This document shows, one piece after another, positions 37,367-46,495 of a stretch of DNA of 64,000 nucleotides (positions within the stretch are counted from its first letter, which is position 1; the number at the start of each line of letters is the position of its first letter). A program made the position numbers and the translations under genes. Under the pieces are notes generated by a model. The model saw nothing but the letters and a program-made list of their open reading frames with translations, did not search any database and had not been told where the DNA came from. The stretch covers positions 620,001 to 684,000 of the forward strand of contig NZ_WBOS01000001.1 in the NCBI RefSeq assembly GCF_008923245.1, read 5' to 3'. The stretch comes from Cytobacillus depressus (GTDB lineage: Bacteria > Bacillota > Bacilli > Bacillales > Cytobacillaceae).

Positions 37367-38545
37367 CTAATTATGACTCTCTCTTTCAATAATCGTTGCA
37401 ATTCCTTGCCCGCCACCAATACATGCAGAAATAAGCGCGTATTTTCCATCTGATCTCTTTAATTCATGCACGGCTTTAGTTACAAGAATGGCTCCTGTAG
37501 CACCTAAAGGATGACCATGTGCAATGGCTCCACCGTTGACATTTAACTTTTCCATATCCATGTGTAATTCGCGATCACACGCAATTACTTGTGCAGCAAA
37601 TGCTTCATTTAGTTCGATCATATCCATTTGCTCTAAGCTAAGACCGGATTTTTCGATCACCTTTTTGATTGCTGGAACCGGTCCAATTCCCATAATATTC
37701 GGATCCACCCCCGCAACTGCTGCTGCATGGATGGTTGCTAATGGGGCTAGCCCCAATTCTTCTGCTTTTTCTCTTGCCATGATAACAAGTGCAGAGGCAG
37801 CATCATTTAAACCCGAGCTGTTTCCTGCTGTTACCGTTCCACCTTCTAGGAAAGCTGGTTGTAATTTCGCTAATGCTTCTATTGTAGTTTGCGGACGAGG
37901 GTGCTCATCTTTCTTAAATAAAATGGGATCCCCTTTTCGAACAGGAATACTTATAGGTACAATTTGTTCAGTAAAACGCCCCTCCTCCAATGCTCTTGCC
38001 ATACGTTGCTGACTACGAAGCGCAAATTCATCCTGCTCTTCCCTTGAAATATGATATTTACTAACTAAATTTTCCGCGGTTATCCCCATTGGAGGATTAC
38101 CGATTTCTTTTGGTGAGAGTTGTGACTTTCTAAATGTCGGAAGTGTAGGACTGTATGCTTTTTCCGCACGATCCATCAAATAGGGTGCACGGCTCATACT
38201 TTCTGTTCCACCGGCTACATATATATCTCCGGCACCAGATTGAATCGATTGTGCTGCAAGGATTACTGCATTTATTCCTGAACCGCACTGGCGATCAATC
38301 GTAAGTCCTGGTAAAGATAATGATAATCCTGTTTGTAAAGCTGTTAATCGAGCAATATTTCCCCCACCACTTAAAACATTTCCAAATATGATATCATCGA
38401 TTGATTCCGGATCAATATTTGCCTGCTTTATCGCTTCTTTTATCACTTCGGCTCCAAAAACATGTGCAGGAACAGTCGCCAAAGCCCCTCCTTGCCTTGC
38501 TATAGGTGTACGTACAGCTGATATAATGACAGCATCTCTTTTCAT
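37367..38545 (-). CDS. Acetyl-CoA acyltransferase / thiolase
   Basis: Degradative-type thiolase of 392 residues that cleaves 3-ketoacyl-CoA with CoA. Active-site Cys in TIDRQCGSGINAV, second site NEAFAAQV, GGAIAHGHPLGATGA with the catalytic His, and the C-terminal CIGGGQG Cys. Starts MKRDAVIISAVRTPI at ATG 38545. It stands between SDR 38582-39355 (36 bp gap) and the thioesterase; together they give the last steps of a beta-oxidation spiral. Confidence 0.94.
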   Translation of the reverse strand: MKRDAVIISAVRTPIARQGGALATVPAHVFGAEVIKEAIKQANIDPESIDDIIFGNVLSGGGNIARLTALQTGLSLSLPGLTIDRQCGSGINAVILAAQSIQSGAGDIYVAGGTESMSRAPYLMDRAEKAYSPTLPTFRKSQLSPKEIGNPPMGITAENLVSKYHISREEQDEFALRSQQRMARALEEGRFTEQIVPISIPVRKGDPILFKKDEHPRPQTTIEALAKLQPAFLEGGTVTAGNSSGLNDAASALVIMAREKAEELGLAPLATIHAAAVAGVDPNIMGIGPVPAIKKVIEKSGLSLEQMDMIELNEAFAAQVIACDRELHMDMEKLNVNGGAIAHGHPLGATGAILVTKAVHELKRSDGKYALISACIGGGQGIATIIERESHN

Positions 38546-38581
38546 CGATTGATCTACTCCTGTCTATTAAATATTTATCAA

Positions 38582-39355
38582 TTACATCGCATTTGTACCG
38601 CCATCAACTACGATCGTTTCACCAGTTACAAAATCTGAAGCAGAGGAAGCAAGGAATAAAGCAACCCCCTTTAAATCATTATTTGTACCAAATTTACGAA
38701 GTGGTGTCCTTTCAAGCATTTTATCCCCACCTTTTTCGATCAAAACGCTAGACATTTTGGTTGGAAAAAAACCTGGTGCAATCGCGTTAACGTAAATTCC
38801 ACGTGGGCCCCATTTCACTGCTAAATCTTTAGTAAAAGTAATGACACCGCCTTTACTTGTGTTATAACCAATTGCATCCATGTACTCCGGGTTTGAACCT
38901 TTTAAGCCCGCTACAGAGGCAATATTAATGATTTTTCCATATTTTTGTTTCGTCATTTCTTTGCCAACTGCTTGTGACATTAAAAATGTTCCAACGACAT
39001 TTACATTAAGTACTTTTTGAAAAGCCTCGAGCGGCATTTCATCAACTGGAGCTCCCCATGAAGCACCACTATTATTGACAAGAATATCGATTTTTCCAAA
39101 TCTCTCTACTGTCTTATCAACTACATATTGAATATCATCACAATTGGTTATATCACACTTGAATGCGAGGGACTGAACTCCCAGTCGTTGTAATCTTTCA
39201 CTAACTTCCCTACAATTCTCATCTTTTCTTGAACAAACAACAACGTTTGCACCCGCCTCCGCCAAGCCTTCAGCTATCTGTTCACCAAGTCCTCGACCAC
39301 CACCCGTTACAATTGCAGTTCGACCAGATAGATCAAATAGCTCTTTTACGTGCAT
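38582..39355 (-). CDS. Short-chain dehydrogenase/reductase (SDR), likely 3-hydroxyacyl-CoA dehydrogenase type
   Basis: 257 residues; TGGGRGLGEQ cofactor loop, NNSG, NIASVAG and the catalytic YNTSKGG (Tyr-x-x-x-Lys), ending ETIVVDGGTNAM. It is a full-length paralogue of 29268-30041. Located next to thiolase and the truncated acyl-CoA dehydrogenase; in lva-like clusters an SDR works with the kinase and ACAD, so it could oxidise the 3-hydroxyacyl-CoA made after the 4-to-3 hydroxyl shift (inference). Confidence 0.87.
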   Translation of the reverse strand: MHVKELFDLSGRTAIVTGGGRGLGEQIAEGLAEAGANVVVCSRKDENCREVSERLQRLGVQSLAFKCDITNCDDIQYVVDKTVERFGKIDILVNNSGASWGAPVDEMPLEAFQKVLNVNVVGTFLMSQAVGKEMTKQKYGKIINIASVAGLKGSNPEYMDAIGYNTSKGGVITFTKDLAVKWGPRGIYVNAIAPGFFPTKMSSVLIEKGGDKMLERTPLRKFGTNNDLKGVALFLASSASDFVTGETIVVDGGTNAM

Positions 39356-39372
39356 ATACGAACACCACCAAT

Positions 39373-39888
39373 TTACCTATATTTTTTTAATTCTTGCCTA
39401 GCAACCGTTCTCCGATGAACTTCATCAGGTCCATCTGCCAACCGTAAAGCACGAATCTTTGCCCAACTTGATGCCAGTGGGAAATCTTCACTGACACCGG
39501 CAGCTCCCATTGCCTGAATGGCTCGATCTATAACCTTCAAAGCCAAATTAGGAGCAACTACTTTAATCATTGCAATTTCCGCTTTCGCCTCTTTATTTCC
39601 GACAGTGTCCATCATATATGCTGCCTTAAGTGTAAGAAGTCGCGCTTGTTCAATCTCTATACGTGAATTAGCGATCCATTCTTGAATAACCCCTTGCTCC
39701 GCTAGTACCTTTCCAAAGGTCTCCCGTTCTTGAACTCGCTTACATAAAATTTCCAATGCTCTTTCGGCTGCCCCGATCGTTCTCATACAATGATGAATTC
39801 TTCCAGGACCTAATCTACCTTGGGCAATTTCAAATCCCCAGCCTTCTCCTAAAAGGATATTGTCGGCTGGGACTCTAACAACAGCCAA
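39373..39888 (-). pseudogene. Acyl-CoA dehydrogenase (ACAD10/11 type), N-terminal half deleted
   Basis: Only the C-terminal 171 residues of an enzyme normally about 400 long: [20 protein letters not shown], then [21 protein letters not shown] and [21 protein letters not shown]. The RIHHCMR and ADGPDEVHR motifs identify the ACAD10/11-like branch. The frame has only a TTG where the conserved sequence breaks off, an in-frame TAG lies just upstream, and 36 bp later the MaoC gene ends, so about 230 N-terminal residues including much of the substrate/FAD pocket are missing. Probably inactive; a C-terminal domain-only protein cannot be excluded. Confidence 0.85.
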
Positions 39889-39924
39889 AGGGAAAAAAGC
39901 TCAACTACATAGACTTTTCTTGGA

Positions 39925-40326
39925 TTAATGCGGAGAAAATCGAATGATTCCGTTAATCACTTCGTTCTCATTTTGGTTAACAGCCTTCACATCGAAATCT
40001 AAGCATTGTTCAGTCTCTCCCTTGAAAACTGCTTTAAGAGTAATGACATCACCGAGAAATACCATTCCTGAAAACCGAATCTTATAATCTTGTATAAATC
40101 CCTCTTCGTAATATGGTGTAAAAAGCTTGGCCAGGTTTCCCATCGTCCACATCCCATGAGCAATAATGCCAGGTAATCCAGCTTTTGTGGCTTCTTCATC
40201 AATCGTATGAATGGGATTAAAATCACCTGATGCCCCTGCATATTTAATCAAATCTAGTCTGGATACGGGGTCCAGCTTAACTTCATCCAGTGATTCGCCT
40301 GTCGCCAATTGAACTAATCTTTTCAT
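39925..40326 (-). CDS. MaoC-like (R)-hydratase/dehydratase subunit
   Basis: 133-residue hotdog protein with the hydratase-2 motif YAGASGDFNPIHTIDEEATKAGLPGIIAHGMWTMG (catalytic Asp and His of the DxNxxH...H pattern). It overlaps the gene upstream (40323-40772) by 4 bp. The tandem small MaoC pair resembles two-subunit HadAB/HtdX-type hydratases, forming one active site per heterodimer. Likely hydrates 2-enoyl-CoA or dehydrates (R)-3-hydroxyacyl-CoA. Confidence 0.87.
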   Translation of the reverse strand: MKRLVQLATGESLDEVKLDPVSRLDLIKYAGASGDFNPIHTIDEEATKAGLPGIIAHGMWTMGNLAKLFTPYYEEGFIQDYKIRFSGMVFLGDVITLKAVFKGETEQCLDFDVKAVNQNENEVINGIIRFSPH

Positions 40327-40772
40327 ATAAGCATCGCCTTCCTTACAGCTTCTGTAATAATGATCGTAGCCTGTTCTGTGAAAATAATTTTCCCTTGGGC
40401 ATCTTCACCATATCTTTTTATTTTTAACAATCCCATTAACCCACTAGATCCTTTTTTCTCAAAGTAATCCTTGACCTCTGTATAACAATAAACTTCCTCA
40501 CCAACCAATAATGGTCTTTCATAATGATAGATTTGTTCCCCATGGATCAATCCTTTGATCGGAAGCTCTAATCCTTCAATCCCACCATAATCAAATACAC
40601 GCGGAAAAGTCGGAGGCGCAATATTTTTGCCGTATCGAGACTGTTTGCCAAATTCCTCATCTATGAAAATAGTATTTAGATCACCTATTGACTCGGCAAA
40701 ACGTTTAACTAATAATCGATCAACAATATTTTTTACTTTGTTGGATCGTTTACCAATCATATCCTTATACAT
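40323..40772 (-). CDS. MaoC dehydratase N-terminal-domain protein (partner subunit)
   Basis: 149 residues from ATG 40772 (AAAGGAG upstream; the TTG at 40781 lies too near). It has the FAS1-type dehydratase N-domain pattern: VKRFAESIGDLNTIFIDE, APPTFPRVFDYGG, LIHGEQIYHYERPLLVGEEVYCYTEV. Such N-domain subunits lack the catalytic pair and stabilise the MaoC partner encoded directly downstream with a 4-bp overlap. Confidence 0.85.
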   Translation of the reverse strand: MYKDMIGKRSNKVKNIVDRLLVKRFAESIGDLNTIFIDEEFGKQSRYGKNIAPPTFPRVFDYGGIEGLELPIKGLIHGEQIYHYERPLLVGEEVYCYTEVKDYFEKKGSSGLMGLLKIKRYGEDAQGKIIFTEQATIIITEAVRKAMLI

Positions 40773-40796
40773 AGTGGACAACTCCTTTTAGAGAAA

Positions 40797-41561
40797 TTAA
40801 TCTTTTGGACCTCCTGCAACATAAATGACCTGACCATTGACAAATGATGATTTCTCATCTGCAAAAAAGGCGACCGTATTCGCAATATCAGCTGGTTTAC
40901 CACTTCTGCCTACCGGAATTTTACTCACACTTAGATGAACTAATTCTTCAAATGGAATTCCTATTCTTTCAGCTGTTGCTTTTGTCATTTCCGTTTCAAT
41001 AAACCCTGGTGCAACAGCATTGCTCGTAATCCCATATTTCCCAAGCTCAATAGCAAGTGTTTTCGTAAAACCTTGTAAGCCTGCTTTAGCGGTTGCATAA
41101 TTTGCTTGCCCTCGGTTTCCTAGTGCAGATGTCGATGAAATGTTGATAATTCGGCCGTACTTTTGCTCGACCATATGCTTTTGAGCTGCACGTGCAGCAT
41201 TAAATGATCCTTTTAAGTGAACATCTATCACTTGCTGCCAGTCACTATCTGTCATTTTGAATAGCAGATTATCACGAATAACTCCGGCGTTATTAACTAG
41301 AATATCTAGTCTGCCAAATTTACTGACCACATCCTCTATTGCACCTTCAATTTCTTCTCCATTTACAACATTTGCTCGTTTGGCAATAATTTCATACCCT
41401 TTTTCCTTAAATTCTTCAGTTGTCTCACTTAATGCTTCTTCATTAATATCAATTATCGCTACTTTTGCTCCTTCTTCTGCAAATAATTGAACAATTCCTT
41501 TCCCTATTCCACGACTACCACCGGTAACAAAAGCTACTCTTCCTTCGAATCTTCCTGGCAT
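40797..41561 (-). CDS. 3-oxoacyl-ACP/CoA reductase FabG-like SDR
   Basis: 254-residue SDR: TGGSRGIGKGI, NNAGVIRDNLLFKMTDSDW (FabG signature), NISSTSALGNRGQANYATAKAGLQGFTKTLA and FVNGQVIYVAGG. More FabG-like than the two 257-residue SDRs of the cluster. It sits between acyl-CoA dehydrogenase and the MaoC pair. Probably the (R)-3-hydroxyacyl-CoA dehydrogenase partner of the MaoC hydratase. Confidence 0.88.
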   Translation of the reverse strand: MPGRFEGRVAFVTGGSRGIGKGIVQLFAEEGAKVAIIDINEEALSETTEEFKEKGYEIIAKRANVVNGEEIEGAIEDVVSKFGRLDILVNNAGVIRDNLLFKMTDSDWQQVIDVHLKGSFNAARAAQKHMVEQKYGRIINISSTSALGNRGQANYATAKAGLQGFTKTLAIELGKYGITSNAVAPGFIETEMTKATAERIGIPFEELVHLSVSKIPVGRSGKPADIANTVAFFADEKSSFVNGQVIYVAGGPKD

Positions 41562-41597
41562 GAATTTCTCCCCCTAGATATTAAGATTTAGCCCTTA

Positions 41598-41641
41598 ATT
41601 AAATATCACTAAAAAGGAACAAACTTTACGAAAACATCCTA
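41598..41641. repeat. Right-end fragment of family A repeat
   Basis: ATTAAATATCACTAAAAAGG and AACAAACTTTACGAAAACATCCT match the right ends of the copies at 1631-1860 and 4847-5136. Only the last 45 bp or so remain, between two operon genes. Confidence 0.6.
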
Positions 41642-41645
41642 AGCT

Positions 41646-42824
41646 TTAAATAAATTGTCCTAATTTCACATGACCTTTTAATAGATTTCTAGAGATGATC
41701 ATTCGTTGAATTTCATCTGTCCCATCATAAATCCTCCATAATCTTGCTTCACGATACCAACGTTCAATTGGTAATTCCCTTGTATAACCCATCCCTCCAT
41801 GAATTTGAAGGACACGGTCAACTACTTTGTTCCCCATATTTGCCCCATATAATTTTGCGATGGATGCTAAATGTCGGTTATCTTCCCCTTGGTCGAGCGT
41901 AAAAGCAGCATTTAATACAAGCCATCTTGCTGCTTCAATTTCAACTGCCGCATCTGCAATCGGCCACTGAATGGCCTGCCTTTCAGCAATCGGTTTACCA
42001 AATGTTTCACGTTCTTTAGAATAATCAATAGCCATTTGTAGCAAGCGCTCGGCCGCACCAACAGCACGTGCACCGACAATCCATCTTGCAAACCCAATCC
42101 ATTCTAGACCTAGATTATACCCACCATGTAATTCACCTAATATATTTTCTTCTGGAACACTTACATTATCGAAAACTAAACTAGCTGGTCCCCATTCTCC
42201 CATCGTATGAATATATTCTGATTTCCAGCCCATATCACGATCAACAATGAAACAAGTAACGCCCTCTCTTCCCCGAGTTTCTTGATGTAATTCTTTATCT
42301 GTGATAGCAATAACCATAACGAAATCCGCTTCATTTCCACCTGTTATGAATGTCTTTTCACCATTTAATATCCATTCATTTCCACGCTTTACTGCTTTCA
42401 TTTTTATATTTCTTGTATCAGAACCTGCTCCAGGCTCTGTCATTGCGAAACAAGACTTTTTCTCACCGTTTATTGTAGGAATTAAATATTTTTCCTTCTG
42501 TTCTTCATTCGCATAATAAAGAATATTATCCGCTGATCCACCAAATTTAAATGGAACAAATGTTTTAGCCACTTCGATACTAACTATCGCTTGCATCACT
42601 TGACCAAGGTCTGCCCCACCGTATTCTGCAGGTGTATTAATTCCCCAAAATCCAGCTTTTTTTGCTTTTAATTGCAGTTCTTCCTGAATATCTATTGATA
42701 AACTTGGTTTTCCTTCTCGTTCATTGCGAAGTACTTCATTTTCAAGCGGTATTAATTCCTTTTCGACAAACTTCCGGATGGTTTCCTGGACCATTTTTTG
42801 TTCTTCTGTCAATCGCAAGTACAT
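41646..42824 (-). CDS. Acyl-CoA dehydrogenase
   Basis: FAD flavoenzyme, 392 residues, that introduces the 2,3 double bond in acyl-CoA. Seen: CFAMTEPGAGSDTRNIKMKA, WILNGEKTFITGG, YSKERETFGKPIAERQAIQW and the C-terminal IHGGMGYTRELPIERWYREARLWRIYDGTDEIQR. In MCAD-like enzymes the catalytic base is Glu in YEGT; here the motif is YDGTDE, a variant seen in a number of bacterial ACADs, so activity is plausible but not certain. With the ACAD11-type gene broken, this is the only intact acyl-CoA dehydrogenase of the cluster. Confidence 0.92.
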   Translation of the reverse strand: MYLRLTEEQKMVQETIRKFVEKELIPLENEVLRNEREGKPSLSIDIQEELQLKAKKAGFWGINTPAEYGGADLGQVMQAIVSIEVAKTFVPFKFGGSADNILYYANEEQKEKYLIPTINGEKKSCFAMTEPGAGSDTRNIKMKAVKRGNEWILNGEKTFITGGNEADFVMVIAITDKELHQETRGREGVTCFIVDRDMGWKSEYIHTMGEWGPASLVFDNVSVPEENILGELHGGYNLGLEWIGFARWIVGARAVGAAERLLQMAIDYSKERETFGKPIAERQAIQWPIADAAVEIEAARWLVLNAAFTLDQGEDNRHLASIAKLYGANMGNKVVDRVLQIHGGMGYTRELPIERWYREARLWRIYDGTDEIQRMIISRNLLKGHVKLGQFI

Positions 42825-42863
42825 GTAACCCTCTCCTTTTTTATGTGAAATGGAAAATATAAT

Positions 42864-42903
42864 ATATCTTCGTATAGATTGTTGTTAATAACCCGCAGCC
42901 TTA
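42864..42903. repeat. Degenerate miniature of family A repeat
   Basis: TCTTCGTATAGATTGTTGTTAA then CCCGCAGCCTT: the left end of the repeat joined straight to a right-end-like CGCAGCC. A near-identical structure is at 50613-50653. Confidence 0.5.
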
Positions 42904-42919
42904 ATATAAGATCAATAAT

Positions 42920-44503
42920 TTATAAATGCAGTTGTTCTTTTAACATTCTTTTTGAGATTTTCCCAACCGCTGTTTTGGGCAATTCTGATACAAATTCAAT
43001 AAAACGCGGTACTTTATAGGCGGCTAATCTTTCACGGCAAAACTGAATGAGCTCTTCTTCAGAAAGTTGCTCATTTCCCTTAAGTACTACAACAGCTTTT
43101 ACTGTTTCACTACGATATTGATCGGGTACACCTATAACAGCTGCCTCAAACACTTTCGGATGAGTGTAGATAACATCTTCAACTTCAATTGGATAAACAT
43201 TGTATCCACTAGCAATAATCATTTCTTTTTTTCTACCTACAATATAAAAGAATCCATCCTCATCCATTTTTGCTAGATCACCTGTATAAAGCCAACCATC
43301 ACGTAATACTTGTTTGGTTTCTTCAGGCATCTTCCAATAACCCTTCATAATTTGCGGACCACTTACTACTAATTCGCCCACCTCACCAATGGGTAAAGTC
43401 TTATCTCCTGTTAGCAAATCGACGATTTTAGCATCTGTATTTGGGATTGGAATACCAATGCTTCCCGGTTTTTGAAGTCCTTTAATTGGATTCCGGTGAG
43501 TTACTGGCGACGCTTCAGATAACCCAAATCCTTCTGCCACTTTTGTTCCACTCGTTTCATTAAACTGATTGAGAACTTCTATAGGTAGTGGGGCAGAACC
43601 ACTTGTACAAGTTCTTAAGCAACTTAGATTAAATGGATTTTCTTTATAATAATTTAGTAGAGCAATATACATCGTTGGCACACCCGGAAAAATAGTCGGT
43701 TTCGTTTGTGCAATGACTTTGACGGTCTGTTCGACCTCAAATCGGGGAACTAAAATTACATTTCCCCCAATATAAAAAGTAAGGTTCATACAACTGGTCA
43801 TCCCATAAACATGGAATAATGGGGAAATGGTCAATACTCGTTCGTATCCTAGCTTCGTTCGACATTGCGAAGTCCCGTAACTCTGCAGGATATTAGCAAC
43901 TAGGTTATAATGCGTTAACATCGCTCCCTTCGAGCGTCCGGTCGTCCCACCAGTATATTGAAGGACGGCTATATCTTCTTTCGGGTTAATTGAAACATTA
44001 GGCATCGGTAATCCATGATCCTTAAGAAGATCATTAAATTTGCAACCGCTTTCAAAAGATACCGGAATGATAGTCGTTAAAAAAGTACTCCCCTTTATCT
44101 CTTCTACTGCAGGTAATAGTTGATCGAGTACAATTAATACTTCTGCCTCTGAATCATTTATGACATGCAATAGTTCATTGGATTTATACATAGGATTGAT
44201 TTGTACGACAGTTGCTCCACAAATCAGTGCAGCATAATAGCTAATGGGATATTGTGGACAGTTAGGTAACATTAAAGCTACTCGATCCCCTTTATTAACT
44301 CCCAAATTAAACAATGAGCGAGCTACATTTTTGATCATACTATCAAGTTGTTTATAGCTATAGGTATCGTTAAAAAAAGTAATGGCTGTGTGATTAGAAT
44401 ATTTATGGACCGATTCCGCAAATAGTTGTGGGACTGAAATTACAGGGATGTCAATTTCTTTTGGATTTCCTTCGGGAACATGTTTTAGCCAAGGTCTAGC
44501 CAT
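42920..44503 (-). CDS. Long-chain fatty acid/carboxylate-CoA ligase (AMP-forming), copy 2
   Basis: ANL-superfamily adenylate-forming enzyme of 527 residues. P-loop YTGGTTGRSKGAML, GFGLSEASPVTHRNP (A5), YTGDLAKMDEDGFFYIVGRKKEMI (A7-A8) and the catalytic lysine near the end in KTAVGKISKRML. Activates a carboxylic acid to acyl-CoA. It resembles the ligase upstream (44688-46301) throughout, with shared GFGLSEASPxTHRNP and WLYTGDLAK blocks, so the two are tandem duplicates with probably different chain preference. Confidence 0.92.
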   Translation of the reverse strand: MARPWLKHVPEGNPKEIDIPVISVPQLFAESVHKYSNHTAITFFNDTYSYKQLDSMIKNVARSLFNLGVNKGDRVALMLPNCPQYPISYYAALICGATVVQINPMYKSNELLHVINDSEAEVLIVLDQLLPAVEEIKGSTFLTTIIPVSFESGCKFNDLLKDHGLPMPNVSINPKEDIAVLQYTGGTTGRSKGAMLTHYNLVANILQSYGTSQCRTKLGYERVLTISPLFHVYGMTSCMNLTFYIGGNVILVPRFEVEQTVKVIAQTKPTIFPGVPTMYIALLNYYKENPFNLSCLRTCTSGSAPLPIEVLNQFNETSGTKVAEGFGLSEASPVTHRNPIKGLQKPGSIGIPIPNTDAKIVDLLTGDKTLPIGEVGELVVSGPQIMKGYWKMPEETKQVLRDGWLYTGDLAKMDEDGFFYIVGRKKEMIIASGYNVYPIEVEDVIYTHPKVFEAAVIGVPDQYRSETVKAVVVLKGNEQLSEEELIQFCRERLAAYKVPRFIEFVSELPKTAVGKISKRMLKEQLHL

Positions 44504-44687
44504 TTAATTTTCATACCTCCCATCCTGTTCTTTATTTCTATAAAAATATGATTTTTCTTAAGAGCTTAGTGGTTTTACAACGCTGATTGGAGCCTATACA
44601 GGAATTGGTACTGTTGTACAGAACTCGGAAGTGAAGAGATTCATTGTCTAGTTATGTGATGAATAATGGAAGAACGCTGTGCCGACT

Positions 44688-46301
44688 CTAGCTTCCAGCA
44701 TCGTCTAGTTTTTCTTGTTCTTTCTTAACCAAAATACGTTTTAATATTTTTCCAACTGTATTTCTTGGCAATGCCTCAATAATTTCGAACTGTTTTGGTA
44801 CTTTATATGGCGTTAAATTACGATAACAAAAACCTTTTAATTCTTCAAAGTCAATTAAAGCTCCTTCTTTCGGAACAATGTAAGCCTTTACAATTTCTCC
44901 TTCTTGGTGTGGAACCCCTATTACAGCACATTCTTTTATATCCGGATGTTCATATAAAATGTTTTCAACTTCCTGCGGATAAACATTAAAGCCTCCGTTA
45001 ATGATTAGCTCCTTTTTCCTTCCTACGATATAAAAATAGCCATCCTCGTCCTGCTTCGCTAAGTCTCCGGTATATAACCAGCCATTTCTTAAGGTTTTAT
45101 TTGTTTCCTCTTCATTTTTCCAATACCCCTTCATAATTTGCGGCCCTTTAATAATCAGTTCACCGACTGATCCGACGGGAAGCTCTAAGTCCTTCACATC
45201 AACAATTTTGCAATCTGTATTTGGAAGTGGGATCCCTATACTGCCTATTTTCCGAATGCCACTTGGTGGATTTCGATGGGTAGTTGGTGATGCCTCAGAT
45301 AACCCAAAGCCCTCCCCTATTTCAGCTCCTGTAATGTTTTCAAATTTTCGAATCACTTCAATCGGAATAGGTGCAGATCCGCTAGTGCAAAATTTCAGGC
45401 TATTAAGACTATATTTTTTTACACTTTTATGATTAACAAAGGCGTTGTACATTCTAGGAACACCAGGGAAAAAAGTTGGTTGATATTGTTTAATAAGCTC
45501 TAGCACTTCAGTTACTTCGAATTTTTTTATTAATAAAATCGTTGCCCCAATATAGACTCCTAGATTCATCCCGCTAGTCATTGCATACACATGGTAGAGC
45601 GGAGTAGCGATCAAAATGATTTCCTTCCCAAACTCCATATTTTCCCCATACATCGTGTGACTCTGAGATACATTTGCCACAAGATTAAAATGGGTTAACA
45701 TCGCCCCTTTCATCACCCCAGAGGTTCCACCAGTATATTGAATGACAGCGACATCTTCTTTCACATCAATAGGGACTTCTGCTTCAAGCGGTTTAGAATT
45801 TTCAGCAAGCATATTTACTGAGTAATGTTTTTTATTTGTAGAATCGATAACAAAAATATGAGTAAACGTTTGCATTTCATTAATCTTATAAACTTTATCA
45901 ATATTTTCTTCTTCCACCACTATATACTTCATATTAGAATCATTAACGATTTGCAGAAATTCTCGTTCGGTATATCGTGGGTTGATTTGAACTACAATTA
46001 ATCCCAATCTTATTGCAGCGTAATAAGAAACAATATAAAAGGGGTGATTTGATACGATTAATCCAATTCTTTCTCCCTTTTTCAGCCCTAATTCATTCCA
46101 AGCTCCTGCTAAACGATCTACTTTGTTTTTTAATTTTTTATAGGAGATTTGGGTATCATCTTGTATAATGGCCATTCGGTTCCCAAATTGTTCGGCTGAC
46201 TTCTCCAAGAGAGAATATAATGGCACTTCTGGTATGTCTAATTCTTTTTTTACTTTAGGTGGATAGGCTTTGTACCATCTACGTTCTTTCAAGCTTTTCA
46301 A
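44688..46301 (-). CDS. Long-chain fatty acid/carboxylate-CoA ligase (AMP-forming), copy 1
   Basis: First gene of the acyl-CoA cluster, 537 residues. YTGGTSGVMKGAML (P-loop), GEGFGLSEASPTTHRNP, WLYTGDLAKQDEDGYFYIVGRKKELIINGGFNVYP and PRNTVGKILKRIL with the adenylation lysine. It starts 48 bp downstream of the expected transcription start of the sigma-54 promoter at 46361-46377, making it the best candidate for direct sigma-54 control. A 184-bp gap with no clear terminator separates it from ligase 2. Confidence 0.92.
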   Translation of the reverse strand: MKSLKERRWYKAYPPKVKKELDIPEVPLYSLLEKSAEQFGNRMAIIQDDTQISYKKLKNKVDRLAGAWNELGLKKGERIGLIVSNHPFYIVSYYAAIRLGLIVVQINPRYTEREFLQIVNDSNMKYIVVEEENIDKVYKINEMQTFTHIFVIDSTNKKHYSVNMLAENSKPLEAEVPIDVKEDVAVIQYTGGTSGVMKGAMLTHFNLVANVSQSHTMYGENMEFGKEIILIATPLYHVYAMTSGMNLGVYIGATILLIKKFEVTEVLELIKQYQPTFFPGVPRMYNAFVNHKSVKKYSLNSLKFCTSGSAPIPIEVIRKFENITGAEIGEGFGLSEASPTTHRNPPSGIRKIGSIGIPLPNTDCKIVDVKDLELPVGSVGELIIKGPQIMKGYWKNEEETNKTLRNGWLYTGDLAKQDEDGYFYIVGRKKELIINGGFNVYPQEVENILYEHPDIKECAVIGVPHQEGEIVKAYIVPKEGALIDFEELKGFCYRNLTPYKVPKQFEIIEALPRNTVGKILKRILVKKEQEKLDDAGS

Positions 46302-46360
46302 TACAACACCCCCTTAAAAACTTGCCCTAAAATGAATTTTTTTCACTAACTAACTATGTT

Positions 46361-46377
46361 GCAATAATCGTGCCAAC
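46361..46377 (-). promoter_or_regulatory. Sigma-54 (-24/-12) promoter of the acyl-CoA cluster
   Basis: The minus strand reads TTGGCACGATTATTGCAA, i.e. TGGCACG-N4-TTGC, the full sigma-54 consensus with correct GG-to-GC spacing. The start site would be near 46349, 48 bp before the ligase ATG at 46301. Needs an AAA+ activator such as the one encoded at 48736-50427. Confidence 0.9.
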
Positions 46378-46495
46378 TTATGTTATTTGATTCAAAAAAG
46401 AGGATGGAGTATTGGTATCATTGATAATTTGTTTTTTTAAGTGCTATTTACTTATTAAAATATACACAAAATAAATTCCGAAAATTCAATTAATA

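Noticed and set aside
44560-44652. Short plus-strand open stretch (TLIGAYTGIGTVVQNSEVK...) between the two CoA ligases
   Set aside because: No start codon, about 30 codons and no recognisable family; it could be a gene tail but the evidence is too thin.
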